From NCBI GenBank assembly GCA_003252195.1, contig QKFK01000190.1:1-11346 (forward strand): 11,346 nucleotides of DNA, in the 5' to 3' direction. The stretch comes from Rhodospirillales bacterium (GTDB taxonomy: Bacteria; Pseudomonadota; Alphaproteobacteria; QKFK01; SZUA-500). Below, in pieces: positions 1 to 6,706 of this stretch; position 1 is the stretch's first letter; each line of letters starts with the position of its first letter. Below the pieces are notes generated by a model, which had not been told where the DNA came from, made no database searches, and worked only from the letters and a program-made list of their open reading frames with translations. The position numbers and the translations under genes were made by a program.

Positions 1-1
1 T

Positions 2-568
2 AAAACAGCTCTAGAAACACCTAGGGCAGGAACTGTTAAAAATGTTCCTGCAGGAGATGAGGAAGGTAATTATGTTGTTAGACAAGGTCAAATAGCTGAT
101 GCATATAAAGACATGGGTATGGAAGTTATTGAGACGGGTAAGCCACACCTAAGTGCTTATGAATATTGTTTTGAAGTATTAAAAGAAAAATATGGTTATA
201 CTGATGAAAGCCTTAAAAAGGCTAAGATTGCTATGATTGGAGATACTTTAGAAACAGATATTTTAGGTGCGTCAAATGCATCTGAAAAATTAGGTGTGAA
301 AATAGATAGTGTGTTAACTCTTACAGGTGTTAGTGCAAAAGATATCTCTATGGTTGATAAGTTTGATAACACCAAAGAAGCAAAGCTTAAAAATGCTCTT
401 GATAGTATTTTTGAACAAAAGAAAATTAAGCCAGATGTTATTATTGAGGCATTTGTAAAATCACCTGCAATTGATAAGGTTAAACGGATTTGTAAATATA
501 AAAACAAAGTTAAGGCTGACCATTTTGCTAGAAAAGCAATTACTAAGAAACTAAATGGAAGAACCTAA
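2..568 (+). CDS. HAD-superfamily class IIA hydrolase, 5'-truncated host gene
   Basis: The reading frame is open from base 2 and its start lies outside the window; the visible part is 188 codons plus a TAA stop. It shows the C-terminal half of a class IIA HAD phosphatase (NagD-like fold). A GKPH motif follows a region resembling the end of the cap domain, and MIGDTLETDILGA supplies the distal acidic motif (GD-x4-D) that positions Mg2+ in HAD enzymes. The N-terminal DxD nucleophile motif is not in the window. The substrate cannot be told. The pattern resembles the TIGR01459-type hydrolases common in alphaproteobacteria, which is a recollection of the family. About 40 lysine-rich residues follow the expected end of the HAD domain and are not explained by it. 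The gene is host chromosome and marks the left flank of the prophage. No strong terminator follows. Confidence 0.8.
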   Translation, partial: KTALETPRAGTVKNVPAGDEEGNYVVRQGQIADAYKDMGMEVIETGKPHLSAYEYCFEVLKEKYGYTDESLKKAKIAMIGDTLETDILGASNASEKLGVKIDSVLTLTGVSAKDISMVDKFDNTKEAKLKNALDSIFEQKKIKPDVIIEAFVKSPAIDKVKRICKYKNKVKADHFARKAITKKLNGRT

Positions 569-690
569 AACTCAAGTTGTTTTATGATAATACTTTTGTT
601 TAAATTGAGTAGATAGTGATTTATTATTGCCTTTGTTGTTGTTATAACAATAAAATTATATAAAAAGCGTATTTTTTATACTCAAAAACC

Positions 691-718
691 TTGACTTAAT
701 TAAAAAATATTCTATAAC
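691..718 (+). promoter_or_regulatory. Predicted sigma70-type promoter of the tRNA-Arg gene
   Basis: TTGACT at 691-696 and TATAAC at 713-718 each match the sigma70 consensus at 5 of 6 bases and are separated by 16 bp. The likely start point is near 725, about 17 nt before the tRNA. The surroundings are very A+T-rich, so chance matches are possible, but position and quality fit a stable-RNA promoter. It belongs to the host and would stay intact after phage integration downstream. Confidence 0.6.
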
Positions 719-741
719 CTATTCTTATAAACACATCCTAT

Positions 742-818
742 GTGCCCTTAGCTCAGCAGGATAGAGCAACAGCCTTCTAAGCTGTGGGTCAGAGGTTCGA
801 ATCCTCTAGGGCACACCA
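742..818 (+). tRNA. tRNA-Arg(UCU), phage integration target
   Basis: A full cloverleaf can be folded. The acceptor stem is GTGCCCT (742-748) paired with AGGGCAC (808-814), with discriminator A815 and an encoded CCA at 816-818. The D arm contains AGCTCAGCAGGATAGAGC. The anticodon stem is ACAGC (769-773) with GCTGT (781-785), and the loop CTTCTAA carries anticodon TCT at 776-778. The T arm is AGAGGTTCGAATCCTCT with the GTTCGAATC signature. TCT reads AGA/AGG arginine codons. The gene is intact, as expected when a tyrosine integrase uses the 3' half of a tRNA as attB and the phage restores that sequence. The integrase gene starts 47 bp downstream, reading towards the tRNA. Confidence 0.97.
779..818 (+). 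other. attL: Probable attL core within the 3' half of tRNA-Arg
   Basis: No attR copy is available, so this is positional inference. Tyrosine integrases that target tRNA genes usually exchange strands in the anticodon or T arm and leave an identity segment ending at or just after the tRNA 3' end. The integrase gene is directly adjacent and convergent with the tRNA, the common arrangement. The exact ends are unknown. Confidence 0.5.
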
Positions 819-821
819 CTT

Positions 822-866
822 TTCCAACTTTTTGAAATGTGGCAATAAAACAAATTCCAACTTTTT
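822..866. repeat. Direct repeat TTCCAACTTTTT (822-833 and 855-866) beside the att site
   Basis: Two identical 12-bp copies lie 33 bp apart, between the tRNA end and the integrase stop. The first copy lies inside an imperfect hairpin in which 816-824 (CCACTTTTC) pairs with 834-842 (GAAATGTGG), one mismatch in nine. The second copy forms the left arm and loop of the hairpin at 858-871. Their place next to attL fits integrase arm-type or excisionase sites, but a chance A+T-rich repeat is not excluded. Confidence 0.45.
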
Positions 867-877
867 AGTTGTTTTTT
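858..877 (+). terminator. Weak intrinsic-terminator-like hairpin after the tRNA
   Basis: CAACT (858-862) pairs with AGTTG (867-871) around a TTTT loop and is followed by six T at 872-877 on the plus strand. The stem is only 5 bp with two G-C pairs, so it would be weak. It lies about 40 bp after the tRNA and overlaps the last codon and stop of the convergent integrase gene. It could end the tRNA transcript or limit read-through into int antisense. Confidence 0.35.
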
Positions 878-1920
878 GTTCTTTTTTCTTCTGCTGATAC
901 AGCGGCTTTTCGACCAGGTTTGGCATATACTTCTATAGCTTTTGAAGTTATAGAATGACCAGTAACTGCTGTTATCTCTGCGATTGTGGCTCCTGCGTTA
1001 GCCATTTCTGTAGCGGCGGTTCTTCTTAAGTCGTGAAATCTTAAATTCTCAGACAGCCTAGCTTTTCTTCGAATCTTTACGAAAGTATGTCCGAAATTAT
1101 ACCTTTCATACTTTGTTTTTGTAACTTCATTCTCTATGACATAAATATCACCAGAATATTCTCTTAGCATATTAATGGTTTCTTCTGACAAGCTTGCCCA
1201 AGCAGTTTTGCCTGTTTTCTTTTGAATTACCTCCCAGAGCTCACTTTTAAGATCATCAACTCTCAGATCTAAAATATCTTGTTGTCTTTGCGCTGTATTA
1301 TAGGCAATTTGTACCGCCAGAGCTATTGATGGCCGTTGGGCTTTAATAGATGTATCAATAATTTTATGTATATCTTCAATAGTCCACACCTGGCTACGGC
1401 CTTTTGATTTCTTTTTTCCTAATTTTGATGATGGATTTGTTTGTATGATTCCTTCTTCAATTGCAAAATTAAGTAACCGAGTGAAATATTTAAGTACCTT
1501 GTCGGCATGATTATCAGATTTTTCTTCAGCTAGTTGGTTATAAAAAGCTCGACAATGCTTTCGTTCTATAGCCTTGATATTTACGTCTCCAAAAATGGGA
1601 AGTATATATCCAAAACAAAAATCTATTTCTTTTTGTGTGCCAGATGCTTTGCTAAGATAGAAACTCCTATCTTTTTGAAATCTATTAATCAACCATCCTA
1701 TCGTACCAACTTTTAATAGCTTGGTTTTCTCTTGGTCTTTCTCTGAGCTTCTTATGTCATCCCAAGCGTCATTAAGAGTTTCTGCTCGGATGATAGCTTT
1801 GTGTTTATTGATGCCAAGATTTTCGCTGCTAACTCCCATATCTTTCATTTTAGGGGTTGCTTCAAAGTAATAGTATTTACCCTTTTTTCGAAGGTGTCTT
1901 ATTTTCACATGTAATGTCAT
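865..1920 (-). CDS. int: Phage tyrosine-recombinase integrase
   Basis: This 351-aa protein catalyses site-specific recombination between phage and host att sites. Residues about 1-60 form an N-terminal arm-binding-like region, about 70-165 a SAM-like core-binding domain, and about 175-345 the catalytic domain. The catalytic set can be placed: R212 in AQRQQDIL, K235 in the KTG beta-hairpin, H296 and R299 in HDLRRT, H322 in GHS, and the nucleophile Y332 in VYAKPG. The length is normal for the family and no residue is missing, so it looks active. It is the last gene of the leftward operon, 5 bp after the excisionase-like gene, and its 3' end faces the tRNA target. No clear Shine-Dalgarno precedes the ATG at 1920, so translation may depend on coupling to the upstream gene. 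Confidence 0.96.
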   Translation of the reverse strand: MTLHVKIRHLRKKGKYYYFEATPKMKDMGVSSENLGINKHKAIIRAETLNDAWDDIRSSEKDQEKTKLLKVGTIGWLINRFQKDRSFYLSKASGTQKEIDFCFGYILPIFGDVNIKAIERKHCRAFYNQLAEEKSDNHADKVLKYFTRLLNFAIEEGIIQTNPSSKLGKKKSKGRSQVWTIEDIHKIIDTSIKAQRPSIALAVQIAYNTAQRQQDILDLRVDDLKSELWEVIQKKTGKTAWASLSEETINMLREYSGDIYVIENEVTKTKYERYNFGHTFVKIRRKARLSENLRFHDLRRTAATEMANAGATIAEITAVTGHSITSKAIEVYAKPGRKAAVSAEEKRTKNN

Positions 1921-1925
1921 TTTGT

Positions 1926-2222
1926 TTATTTTATTTTTAAGCGGTTTTCTAATTTGCGTTTGTCATCTGATATATCGTTACAATTATCATTGCTTGTTGC
2001 TATTCCAGCCCATTCATCTAGCCAAAGTTTAATAGCGTATGGATCATATTTATTTATTATTGGTAGCTTTTTGGGGAAGCCTCGTTTTTCCAGCTTTTTG
2101 CGGTTGTATTGTAGCCAGCTAACTGACTTGTCTAATAGCCTAGCAACATCAGCGTCGGACATTAGGCGGTTACGTTCTATTATTATGTTAGCGTCATCGA
2201 TGCTTATATCATGTCTTAACAT
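1926..2222 (-). CDS. Excisionase-like winged-helix DNA-binding protein
   Basis: A 98-aa protein. The start at 2222 is preferred over the ATG at 2228, because AAGGAG (2230-2235) lies 7 nt from 2222 but only 1 nt from 2228. Residues about 22-73 read as a MerR/AlpA-type winged helix: a helix-turn-helix around SDADVARLLDKSVSWLQYN, then a wing GFPKKLPIINKYD and a final helix AIKLWLDEW. The phrase gFPk.lP...yd..aI..Wld recurs in excisionase-like and AlpA-like proteins of alphaproteobacterial prophages. The tail is charged and probably disordered. Its place directly before int supports a role as recombination directionality factor; a transcriptional regulator of the AlpA kind is the alternative. It ends 5 bp before int, so the two are likely co-translated. 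Confidence 0.75.
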   Translation of the reverse strand: MLRHDISIDDANIIIERNRLMSDADVARLLDKSVSWLQYNRKKLEKRGFPKKLPIINKYDPYAIKLWLDEWAGIATSNDNCNDISDDKRKLENRLKIK

Positions 2223-2288
2223 TGTCATGCTCCTTAGTCATTCGGAAGTTTTCTATATTTTGCTGATGCTATCTGGTGACTTGTTTTG

Positions 2289-2531
2289 CTAGTCCAATTT
2301 AGCCCAGTGTGTCAATGGTGCTATTCCTTTATCTTCAGGGATATATAAACAATAACTACACTCATCCTCTGTATCATCAGGGAGCGAAACCCAGAATGTA
2401 CATGAAAACGCAAAACTTGCTTCTGACTGGTTGTCGCATTCATATTTTCCTATGAAGCCGTCTTGACTTTTCCCTATGAAAATCTCTCCATCTTTAGGCT
2501 GTTTTTCGTTTATATCAATCCAATCTATCAT
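2289..2531 (-). CDS. DUF551-like small phage protein
   Basis: An 80-aa protein. The start at 2531 is chosen over the upstream ATG at 2546 because a GGAG lies 9 nt before it and because MIDWIDINEKQPKDGE matches the way DUF551 domains begin (W-I-x-V/I-x-x-x-x-P-x-x-G-E). The end, GIAPLTHWAKLD, matches the family's closing THW-x-x-L motif. Two Cys (in DECSYCLY) may or may not bind metal. DUF551 proteins are common in the early left operons of phages and prophages and have no established function. It overlaps the end of the HNH gene by 17 bp, which suggests translational coupling. Confidence 0.7.
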   Translation of the reverse strand: MIDWIDINEKQPKDGEIFIGKSQDGFIGKYECDNQSEASFAFSCTFWVSLPDDTEDECSYCLYIPEDKGIAPLTHWAKLD

Positions 2532-2814
2532 CTTTTCTAGCTCCATAAAGTCTGTTTCTCATATGTTTACCCAAATCAAGTCTTAAATGGCATTTCTGGC
2601 ATAAAGCAATAAGATTGGGATAACTGTTGTTGTATTCTTGGTCATCTGTCCATTCAATATGGTGAACCGTTAAAACCACTTTGGAGCCTGTCATATGATG
2701 TTGTTTGCCATTTTCAGCACCACATAGTTCGCATTTGAAATCAGAGCGCTCACGGGCTTTTAGACTGATTTCTTTCCAATTATCTGGGTATTTGCTTTTG
2801 TCTTTTATCGGCAT
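2515..2814 (-). CDS. HNH endonuclease
   Basis: A 99-aa single-domain HNH nuclease. C28-x2-C31 and C72-x2-C75 would hold the structural zinc. H51-H52 in VHHIEW begins the beta-beta-alpha-metal motif, N67 lies in YPNLIALC, and H76 directly follows the last Cys, giving the full H-N-H set. Such small HNH proteins act as DNA nickases or cutters in phage packaging, in homing or as McrA-like enzymes. The place here, in the early leftward operon between a membrane protein and DUF551, is away from the terminase genes, so packaging is less likely; the substrate is unknown. The ATG overlaps the stop of the upstream gene as TAATG, with AAGGA 6 nt before it. Confidence 0.88.
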   Translation of the reverse strand: MPIKDKSKYPDNWKEISLKARERSDFKCELCGAENGKQHHMTGSKVVLTVHHIEWTDDQEYNNSYPNLIALCQKCHLRLDLGKHMRNRLYGARKDDRLD

Positions 2815-3218
2815 TAGTTATCCTTATAATTAATGTCTTTTAATAGTCCGTATATTGCACTTGAAAAGAAACAGGCTAGAAAATACATGATTGATGTATA
2901 ATAAAATCCAATTAGAATGAAGCTTGAGAGCTCTACATATTTAAAGAATTTTGCATTTTTCTTTGCCTTAGTTACCTTTATAAACAATGGCTTTGTATCA
3001 AAATATAGCTTACTATTTTTGCCGTTCTGCTTAATGTCAAAGAGGTTGAAGTAAATTATTGCATACAATATGACTGTTAGAGTTGTTAAATATGGAAAAA
3101 ATTTTATTACATTATTGCTAATGTCGTTACTATGTCCTGTAAGAATCATTGTTGCAGGTACAACTATAAAAGAGCTAAAAAACGCTTTCTTCGATAAGTT
3201 TTTAATATTTTCAATCAT
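2814..3218 (-). CDS. Small multi-pass membrane protein, unknown function
   Basis: I do not recognise this 134-aa protein. It has about four hydrophobic stretches: residues 12-27, 40-60, 96-112 and 113-126. A lysine-rich, probably cytosolic loop (about 62-92) separates the two pairs, giving a two-hairpin topology. The start at 3218 is chosen because the longer version from 3293 has no ribosome binding site, adds a 25-residue polar segment, and would start inside an inverted repeat; the site at 3218 has only a weak purine-rich leader. The gene is preceded by a 90-bp gap holding that repeat and is coupled to the HNH gene by TAATG. A membrane protein between a sliding clamp and a nuclease is odd. 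Exclusion, holin-like and replication-anchoring roles are all possible, and none is supported directly. Confidence 0.6.
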   Translation of the reverse strand: MIENIKNLSKKAFFSSFIVVPATMILTGHSNDISNNVIKFFPYLTTLTVILYAIIYFNLFDIKQNGKNSKLYFDTKPLFIKVTKAKKNAKFFKYVELSSFILIGFYYTSIMYFLACFFSSAIYGLLKDINYKDN

Positions 3219-3242
3219 TTTATAATCTTTCTTTTTGTTATC

Positions 3243-3301
3243 CCCCAGATATGCGGTGCATCGGGTTGTAATATGTTGTGTGTTCAGGTGCATATCTGGG
3301 G
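3243..3301. repeat. 12-bp perfect inverted repeat between the clamp and membrane-protein genes
   Basis: CCCCAGATATGC at 3243-3254 is exactly complementary to GCATATCTGGGG at 3290-3301, leaving a 35-nt loop. In the leftward transcript it would form a 12-bp stem starting 7 nt after the clamp stop codon. No T-run follows, so a simple intrinsic terminator is unlikely. An mRNA-stabilising or RNase III-processed intercistronic hairpin, or a remnant of a small inserted element, would fit. Confidence 0.7.
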
Positions 3302-3308
3302 AAGCTTG

Positions 3309-4400
3309 TTAAACTCTCATTGGCATTAAAACATAAAGCTCGTTGTCTGCCGATGATGGTTGAAATGTTACTGGTTGGCTATCATCTGAGTTATGATGCA
3401 TTGTGACCTTATCGCCATCAATGTTTGCTAGTATCTCTGATATGTAGCGGTAGTTAAAACCAATATCCAAGCTTGAATCGCCTAAGCAATCTAGTTTTTC
3501 TTCAGCAGTGTCTTGGCTTGTTGTTCCTCCGCTTGCTGAGACTGTTATAATGCTATCTGATGCAGCAATCTTTATTCCCGAGCTTTTATCAACTACGATC
3601 GAAACTCGGCTTATCGCTTCAGAAAATTCGACCTTGTTAATAGTTAGATCATGTAAATTTTTAGGCAAAACTCTTTCATAGTTTGGATAAGAGCCGTCAA
3701 TCAACTTGCCACGAAGTTTTGTGTCTTCAAACTCTGCAAACAGTTGGTTCTCACTAATTCCGATATTGACAACATCTTGTGACAGTCCCGATAGCTTGAT
3801 GATTAGGCGACAAAGAGCTGTTGGAATTATTACGCCATTTTCAAAATCAACAGATAAGTCACTTTTTATACGTGCTAACATATGACCGTTGGTGGCCACC
3901 GTTGTTAGTTTGCCATCTATAGGGTGAAAGAACACACCACATAGGTAATATTTGGTTTCGTCTGATGATGTGGCAAATATGGCTTTATCAAGCAATCTGG
4001 TTAATTCATGAGGTGCAATGCCAAGCATAGATAGCTCTGTTCTTTTTTCAAACTCAGGGAACTCATCTATAGGAAGGCATACAAGATTAAATGATGAGCG
4101 CCCGCATTTAATCTCGGCTATATCATTATTAACTGAGATTGATATTTGTGAGCCATCGGGCATTCTTTTAGCTATTTGCTCTAGTGCCTTACCAGGGATG
4201 CATGCTGTGCCAGTTTCAATAATCTCAGCTTGGCATTTAGTTATAACCTCAATATCAAGGTTTGTGGACGTGATATGAAGAGCGTCATCTGCCACAATCT
4301 TTATACATGAAAGTATTGGAATTGTTACTTTTGCCTCAATAGCACCGCTTGCTTTGGCTAGGGCATTAACTAGATCTTTTTTATCTACTGAAATTTGCAT
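3309..4400 (-). CDS. dnaN: Phage-encoded DNA polymerase III beta subunit (sliding clamp)
   Basis: A 363-aa protein of normal DnaN length with the three-domain clamp pattern throughout. It has an N-terminal TIPILSCIKI segment, FATSSDETKYYLCGVFF and ATNGHMLA in domain 2, GKLIDGSYPNYERVLP at the start of domain 3, and the conserved C-terminal tail YVLMPMRV that helps form the client-binding pocket. It should dimerise into a ring on DNA and tether polymerase and other clamp-binding proteins. It lies 20 bp after ssb in a phage operon and is clearly not the host chromosomal copy, which would normally sit near dnaA. The phage could use it to recruit host Pol III or to displace the host clamp. AGGTGA lies 4 nt before the ATG. 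The stop is followed by an inverted repeat. Confidence 0.93.
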   Translation of the reverse strand: MQISVDKKDLVNALAKASGAIEAKVTIPILSCIKIVADDALHITSTNLDIEVITKCQAEIIETGTACIPGKALEQIAKRMPDGSQISISVNNDIAEIKCGRSSFNLVCLPIDEFPEFEKRTELSMLGIAPHELTRLLDKAIFATSSDETKYYLCGVFFHPIDGKLTTVATNGHMLARIKSDLSVDFENGVIIPTALCRLIIKLSGLSQDVVNIGISENQLFAEFEDTKLRGKLIDGSYPNYERVLPKNLHDLTINKVEFSEAISRVSIVVDKSSGIKIAASDSIITVSASGGTTSQDTAEEKLDCLGDSSLDIGFNYRYISEILANIDGDKVTMHHNSDDSQPVTFQPSSADNELYVLMPMRV

Positions 4401-4420
4401 GTTTCACCTGTTGTTTTTAA

Positions 4421-4870
4421 TTAAAAAGGAATGTCATCATCTAAATCTGGTGAAGCAGGGACATCCCAGCCACCAGAATTGTTGTCGCTACCGTATGGGC
4501 TAAAGTCATCGCTAGTATGTGCGGATGATAAGATTGTTAAACCGCCAGCAAAGGCTGGAATAATAACCTCGGTTGAGTATTTCTCAACACCTGAGTTGTC
4601 TGTCCATTTGCGTGTTTGCAAAGCTCCTTCGATATAGACTTTTGAGCCTTTACGCAGATACTTATCTGCAATATCGGCTAATCCTGGGTTGAATATTACT
4701 ACCCGATGCCACTCGGTCTTTTCTTTGCGTTCGCCACTTTGTTTGTCTTTCCATGATTCAGACGTGGCAACTGATAAATTAACCACTTTGCCGCCACTTT
4801 GGGTGTGCCTAACCTCTGGGTCTCGCCCTAAATTGCCGACTAATATGACTTTATTAACGCTTCCTGCCAT
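4421..4870 (-). CDS. ssb: Single-stranded DNA-binding protein
   Basis: A 149-aa SSB. Residues 1 to about 110 are the OB fold, with the standard opening NKVILVGNLGRDPEVR and the core TEWHRVVIF and YIEGALQTRKWTDNSG. A short glycine- and asparagine-rich linker leads to the acidic C-terminal tip DLDDDIPF, which in bacterial SSBs docks replication and repair proteins. The core is close in style to alphaproteobacterial host SSBs, suggesting capture from such a host. It begins within the stop of the HD gene (TAATG), with AAGGA upstream, and is followed by the clamp gene, making a small replication module. It should form tetramers and coat single-stranded DNA during phage replication or recombination. 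Confidence 0.95.
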   Translation of the reverse strand: MAGSVNKVILVGNLGRDPEVRHTQSGGKVVNLSVATSESWKDKQSGERKEKTEWHRVVIFNPGLADIADKYLRKGSKVYIEGALQTRKWTDNSGVEKYSTEVIIPAFAGGLTILSSAHTSDDFSPYGSDNNSGGWDVPASPDLDDDIPF

Positions 4871-5412
4871 TAGATTGCTTCCTTATAATACTTATTGAAA
4901 AAGCGAATAAACTCTTCAGCTGCGATTAACCAAGGCACTGGTTTGATAATAAATGGTAGTGGCTTATAAGAGCTGTTATTGTCTGTATATTCTAATAAAT
5001 CTCTTAATTCTGTTGCTAAAGCGATGTTGTCAGCTTCCTTAATCGAAACTTTGTCATTATCAGAAAGATGTATAGAGGTTTTTGAATATATGACCTCGTC
5101 TATTCCGCTTTGTACCTCGTGAAGTTTATCGGCGTTTAATATAGATTTTATAGGTGTAATAATATCACCTGTGAATGCCTCATGGGCGTCGTGTAGTAGT
5201 CCAGCTAAAATAACATTGGTTGGCTGGTTCTTCAGCTCTAATATTTGAGCCACAATAACTGAGTGTTGAGCAACTGAATAAGGCAATGGAGTGCGACCGC
5301 AAAAACGATTAATTTTTGCTAGAGTATAAGCAATTTCTCTAAAATCTATTTTTGTTGGGTCTGGGTTGGCGAGGTCAAAAACCTCGCCATTGTTTATCGC
5401 AATATTTAACAT
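4870..5412 (-). CDS. yfdR: HD-domain 5'-deoxynucleotidase, YfdR/YfbR-like
   Basis: A 180-aa HD phosphohydrolase. The metal-binding set is present: H50 in VAQHSV, H74-D75 in LLHDAHEAF with E78, and D128 in EADNIALATEL. Early residues DFREIAYTLAKINRFCGRT match the substrate-side helix of YfbR-type enzymes, which remove phosphate from deoxyribonucleoside 5'-monophosphates. In E. coli prophage CPS-53, yfdR lies next to yfdQ, and the same pair occurs here with the DUF2303 gene immediately upstream, overlapping by 7 bp (ATGTTAA). A role in adjusting nucleotide pools during phage replication is likely; an effect on replication initiation has been proposed for the E. coli protein. The next gene, ssb, starts inside its stop codon. 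Confidence 0.85.
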   Translation of the reverse strand: MLNIAINNGEVFDLANPDPTKIDFREIAYTLAKINRFCGRTPLPYSVAQHSVIVAQILELKNQPTNVILAGLLHDAHEAFTGDIITPIKSILNADKLHEVQSGIDEVIYSKTSIHLSDNDKVSIKEADNIALATELRDLLEYTDNNSSYKPLPFIIKPVPWLIAAEEFIRFFNKYYKEAI

Positions 5413-6338
5413 TCTGCTGTTCCTAAAAACACAGGTAATGATGTTGACTCTTTGATTTTTGTGATTATTTCATTAATCGCATGTTCAAAGATTTTTTCAG
5501 GGTTGATTAACTCAAAGAACCATTTGATTTCGCCTTCTTTTAATCGATAACGCAAGCGAACAGCTACTCTATATGGCGGGCGGTCTTTGAATACAGGTAG
5601 GGCAATGCAAAACATGCTAGGGACAGATATTCTTTGCCCCGTATGGTCATTATGCTCCGTTTCGTACTGTAGTTTTACTTCGCCAGTTTGTGGGTCAGTC
5701 ACCGTTTTTACTTTTGAAGATTGATGAATAGCTATGCCTTTTGAAAGTTCAATCATTTTAACCTGTCCGGCTAATGAACCACCAGAAAGTTTAAGGATTT
5801 CTTTGAGCTCTTTGTCCGCTTCAGATAGTTCCCCATCCTTTGAGTCTAAAACAGGAGGCGGGGTTAAAAGCAATAAATTGTCATCAATAAACATTGAAAA
5901 TTCAAACTGATCCATAGGTGACTTGTTTTTTTCCATAAAAGCTAACCATTCTTTGGAGATTGGGAAGTCGTAATAAGCTCTATGTCCACCAAATCTTGGT
6001 TCGCCCTTGTAGCCCTTTTCATGATAGTCAAAAATAGTCATTGCGACTGGCTTATTTTCATTCACACCTTTGATGTAAATTGCTGAGTGATCATCTTTGA
6101 ATCTGTTGGTTAAATCTATAAAGCTGTCTAGGTTAGATAAACAGGCGATGCCTTTTCTTCTATCTGGCTTTGTTGCATAGTCTTTGAGCAAGTCTTTGGT
6201 TGATTGTGCTCTTAACCCTTCTGGTATAACGAGGACTTCTCGTTCTTGTCCTTCTGCATCTTTTACATTTATAATGTTAGGTTTGTAATTTTCTTTTACT
6301 TCGTTAATTACACTTTCAATTTCGTTTTCTCGTTCCAT
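5406..6338 (-). CDS. yfdQ: DUF2303 family protein, YfdQ-like
   Basis: A 310-aa protein recognised as DUF2303. It has an early VLVIPEGLRAQSTKDLLKDY segment, then RRKGIACLSNLDSFIDLTNRF, a central YYDFPISKEWLAFMEKN, and a C-terminal half with SVPSMFCIALPVFKDRPPYRVAVRLRYR. These follow in the family order and at the family's usual length. The function is not established. The family is widespread in temperate phages and in E. coli CPS-53 (yfdQ), usually in the early left operon beside a YfdR-like nucleotidase or recombination and ssDNA-binding genes, which is what is seen here. AAGGA precedes the ATG by 9 nt. The last codons overlap the start of the HD gene. Confidence 0.88.
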   Translation of the reverse strand: MERENEIESVINEVKENYKPNIINVKDAEGQEREVLVIPEGLRAQSTKDLLKDYATKPDRRKGIACLSNLDSFIDLTNRFKDDHSAIYIKGVNENKPVAMTIFDYHEKGYKGEPRFGGHRAYYDFPISKEWLAFMEKNKSPMDQFEFSMFIDDNLLLLTPPPVLDSKDGELSEADKELKEILKLSGGSLAGQVKMIELSKGIAIHQSSKVKTVTDPQTGEVKLQYETEHNDHTGQRISVPSMFCIALPVFKDRPPYRVAVRLRYRLKEGEIKWFFELINPEKIFEHAINEIITKIKESTSLPVFLGTAEC

Positions 6339-6355
6339 GTTTATGGTTCCTTAAT

Positions 6356-6706
6356 TTAAGCGGTTCTAACAGCTGTTCTGGTTGTAACTTCTTGCAAAGG
6401 TAAGCTTCTTTGTAGAGGGTCGTTTCTGGTTAGCTCAAAATCATCTGTAGCAAAATAAGTTGAGCGTGAGCGGGCCTTTTTAGGTAGCGTCTCTTTATAG
6501 GCTGCCGTAATATCGATTGTTCTGCCTTCTAATATGAAGTTTAGTTCAATAGATAGCTTTGCTTTGTGTTTACCACCTTGGTTTTGCTGTCTATCAACTA
6601 GCTCTTCAACAATTTTTGTAACAACGTCTGTTAGCTCATCGTGAATGCGACCATCCTCAATATCTGCTATGAGCGTTGAAAAAGATTTATGTTCTGCGTT
6701 ACTCAT
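6356..6706 (-). CDS. Conserved hypothetical phage protein (116 aa) upstream of DUF2303
   Basis: No named domain is recognised. The N-terminal part (about 1-42) is helical: a short IADIEDGRIHDELTD segment and then VVTKIVEELVDRQQ. The middle (about 47-75) alternates hydrophobic residues in a beta-strand manner (KAKLSIELNFILEGRTIDITAAYKETLP). It then reads STYFATDDFELTRNDPLQRSLPL and ends in a basic Thr/Arg tail. From memory, proteins of this helix, beta-sheet and 'FF.t.dg.l.r.dP' pattern commonly precede DUF2303 genes in proteobacterial prophages. That supports a real, conserved operon partner but not a function. It lies 17 bp before the DUF2303 gene. The AGAGTG leader is only a fair ribosome binding site. 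Confidence 0.72.
   Translation of the reverse strand: MSNAEHKSFSTLIADIEDGRIHDELTDVVTKIVEELVDRQQNQGGKHKAKLSIELNFILEGRTIDITAAYKETLPKKARSRSTYFATDDFELTRNDPLQRSLPLQEVTTRTAVRTA

Noticed and set aside
570..620. ACTCAA and TTGAGT as a terminator of the HAD gene.
   Set aside because: A 6-bp A+T-rich stem with a loop near 30 nt and no following T-run is too weak to call.
639..650. Perfect palindrome TTGTTATAACAA between the HAD gene and the tRNA.
   Set aside because: It is short, pure A+T apart from one G-C pair in each arm, and in an A+T-rich gap. It is compatible with chance, and there is no promoter at that spot for which it would serve as operator.
2289..4898. Open frames on the plus strand opposite the integrase, clamp and SSB genes.
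   Set aside because: They lack ribosome binding sites and domain content and lie antisense to well-supported genes; they are reading-frame shadows.
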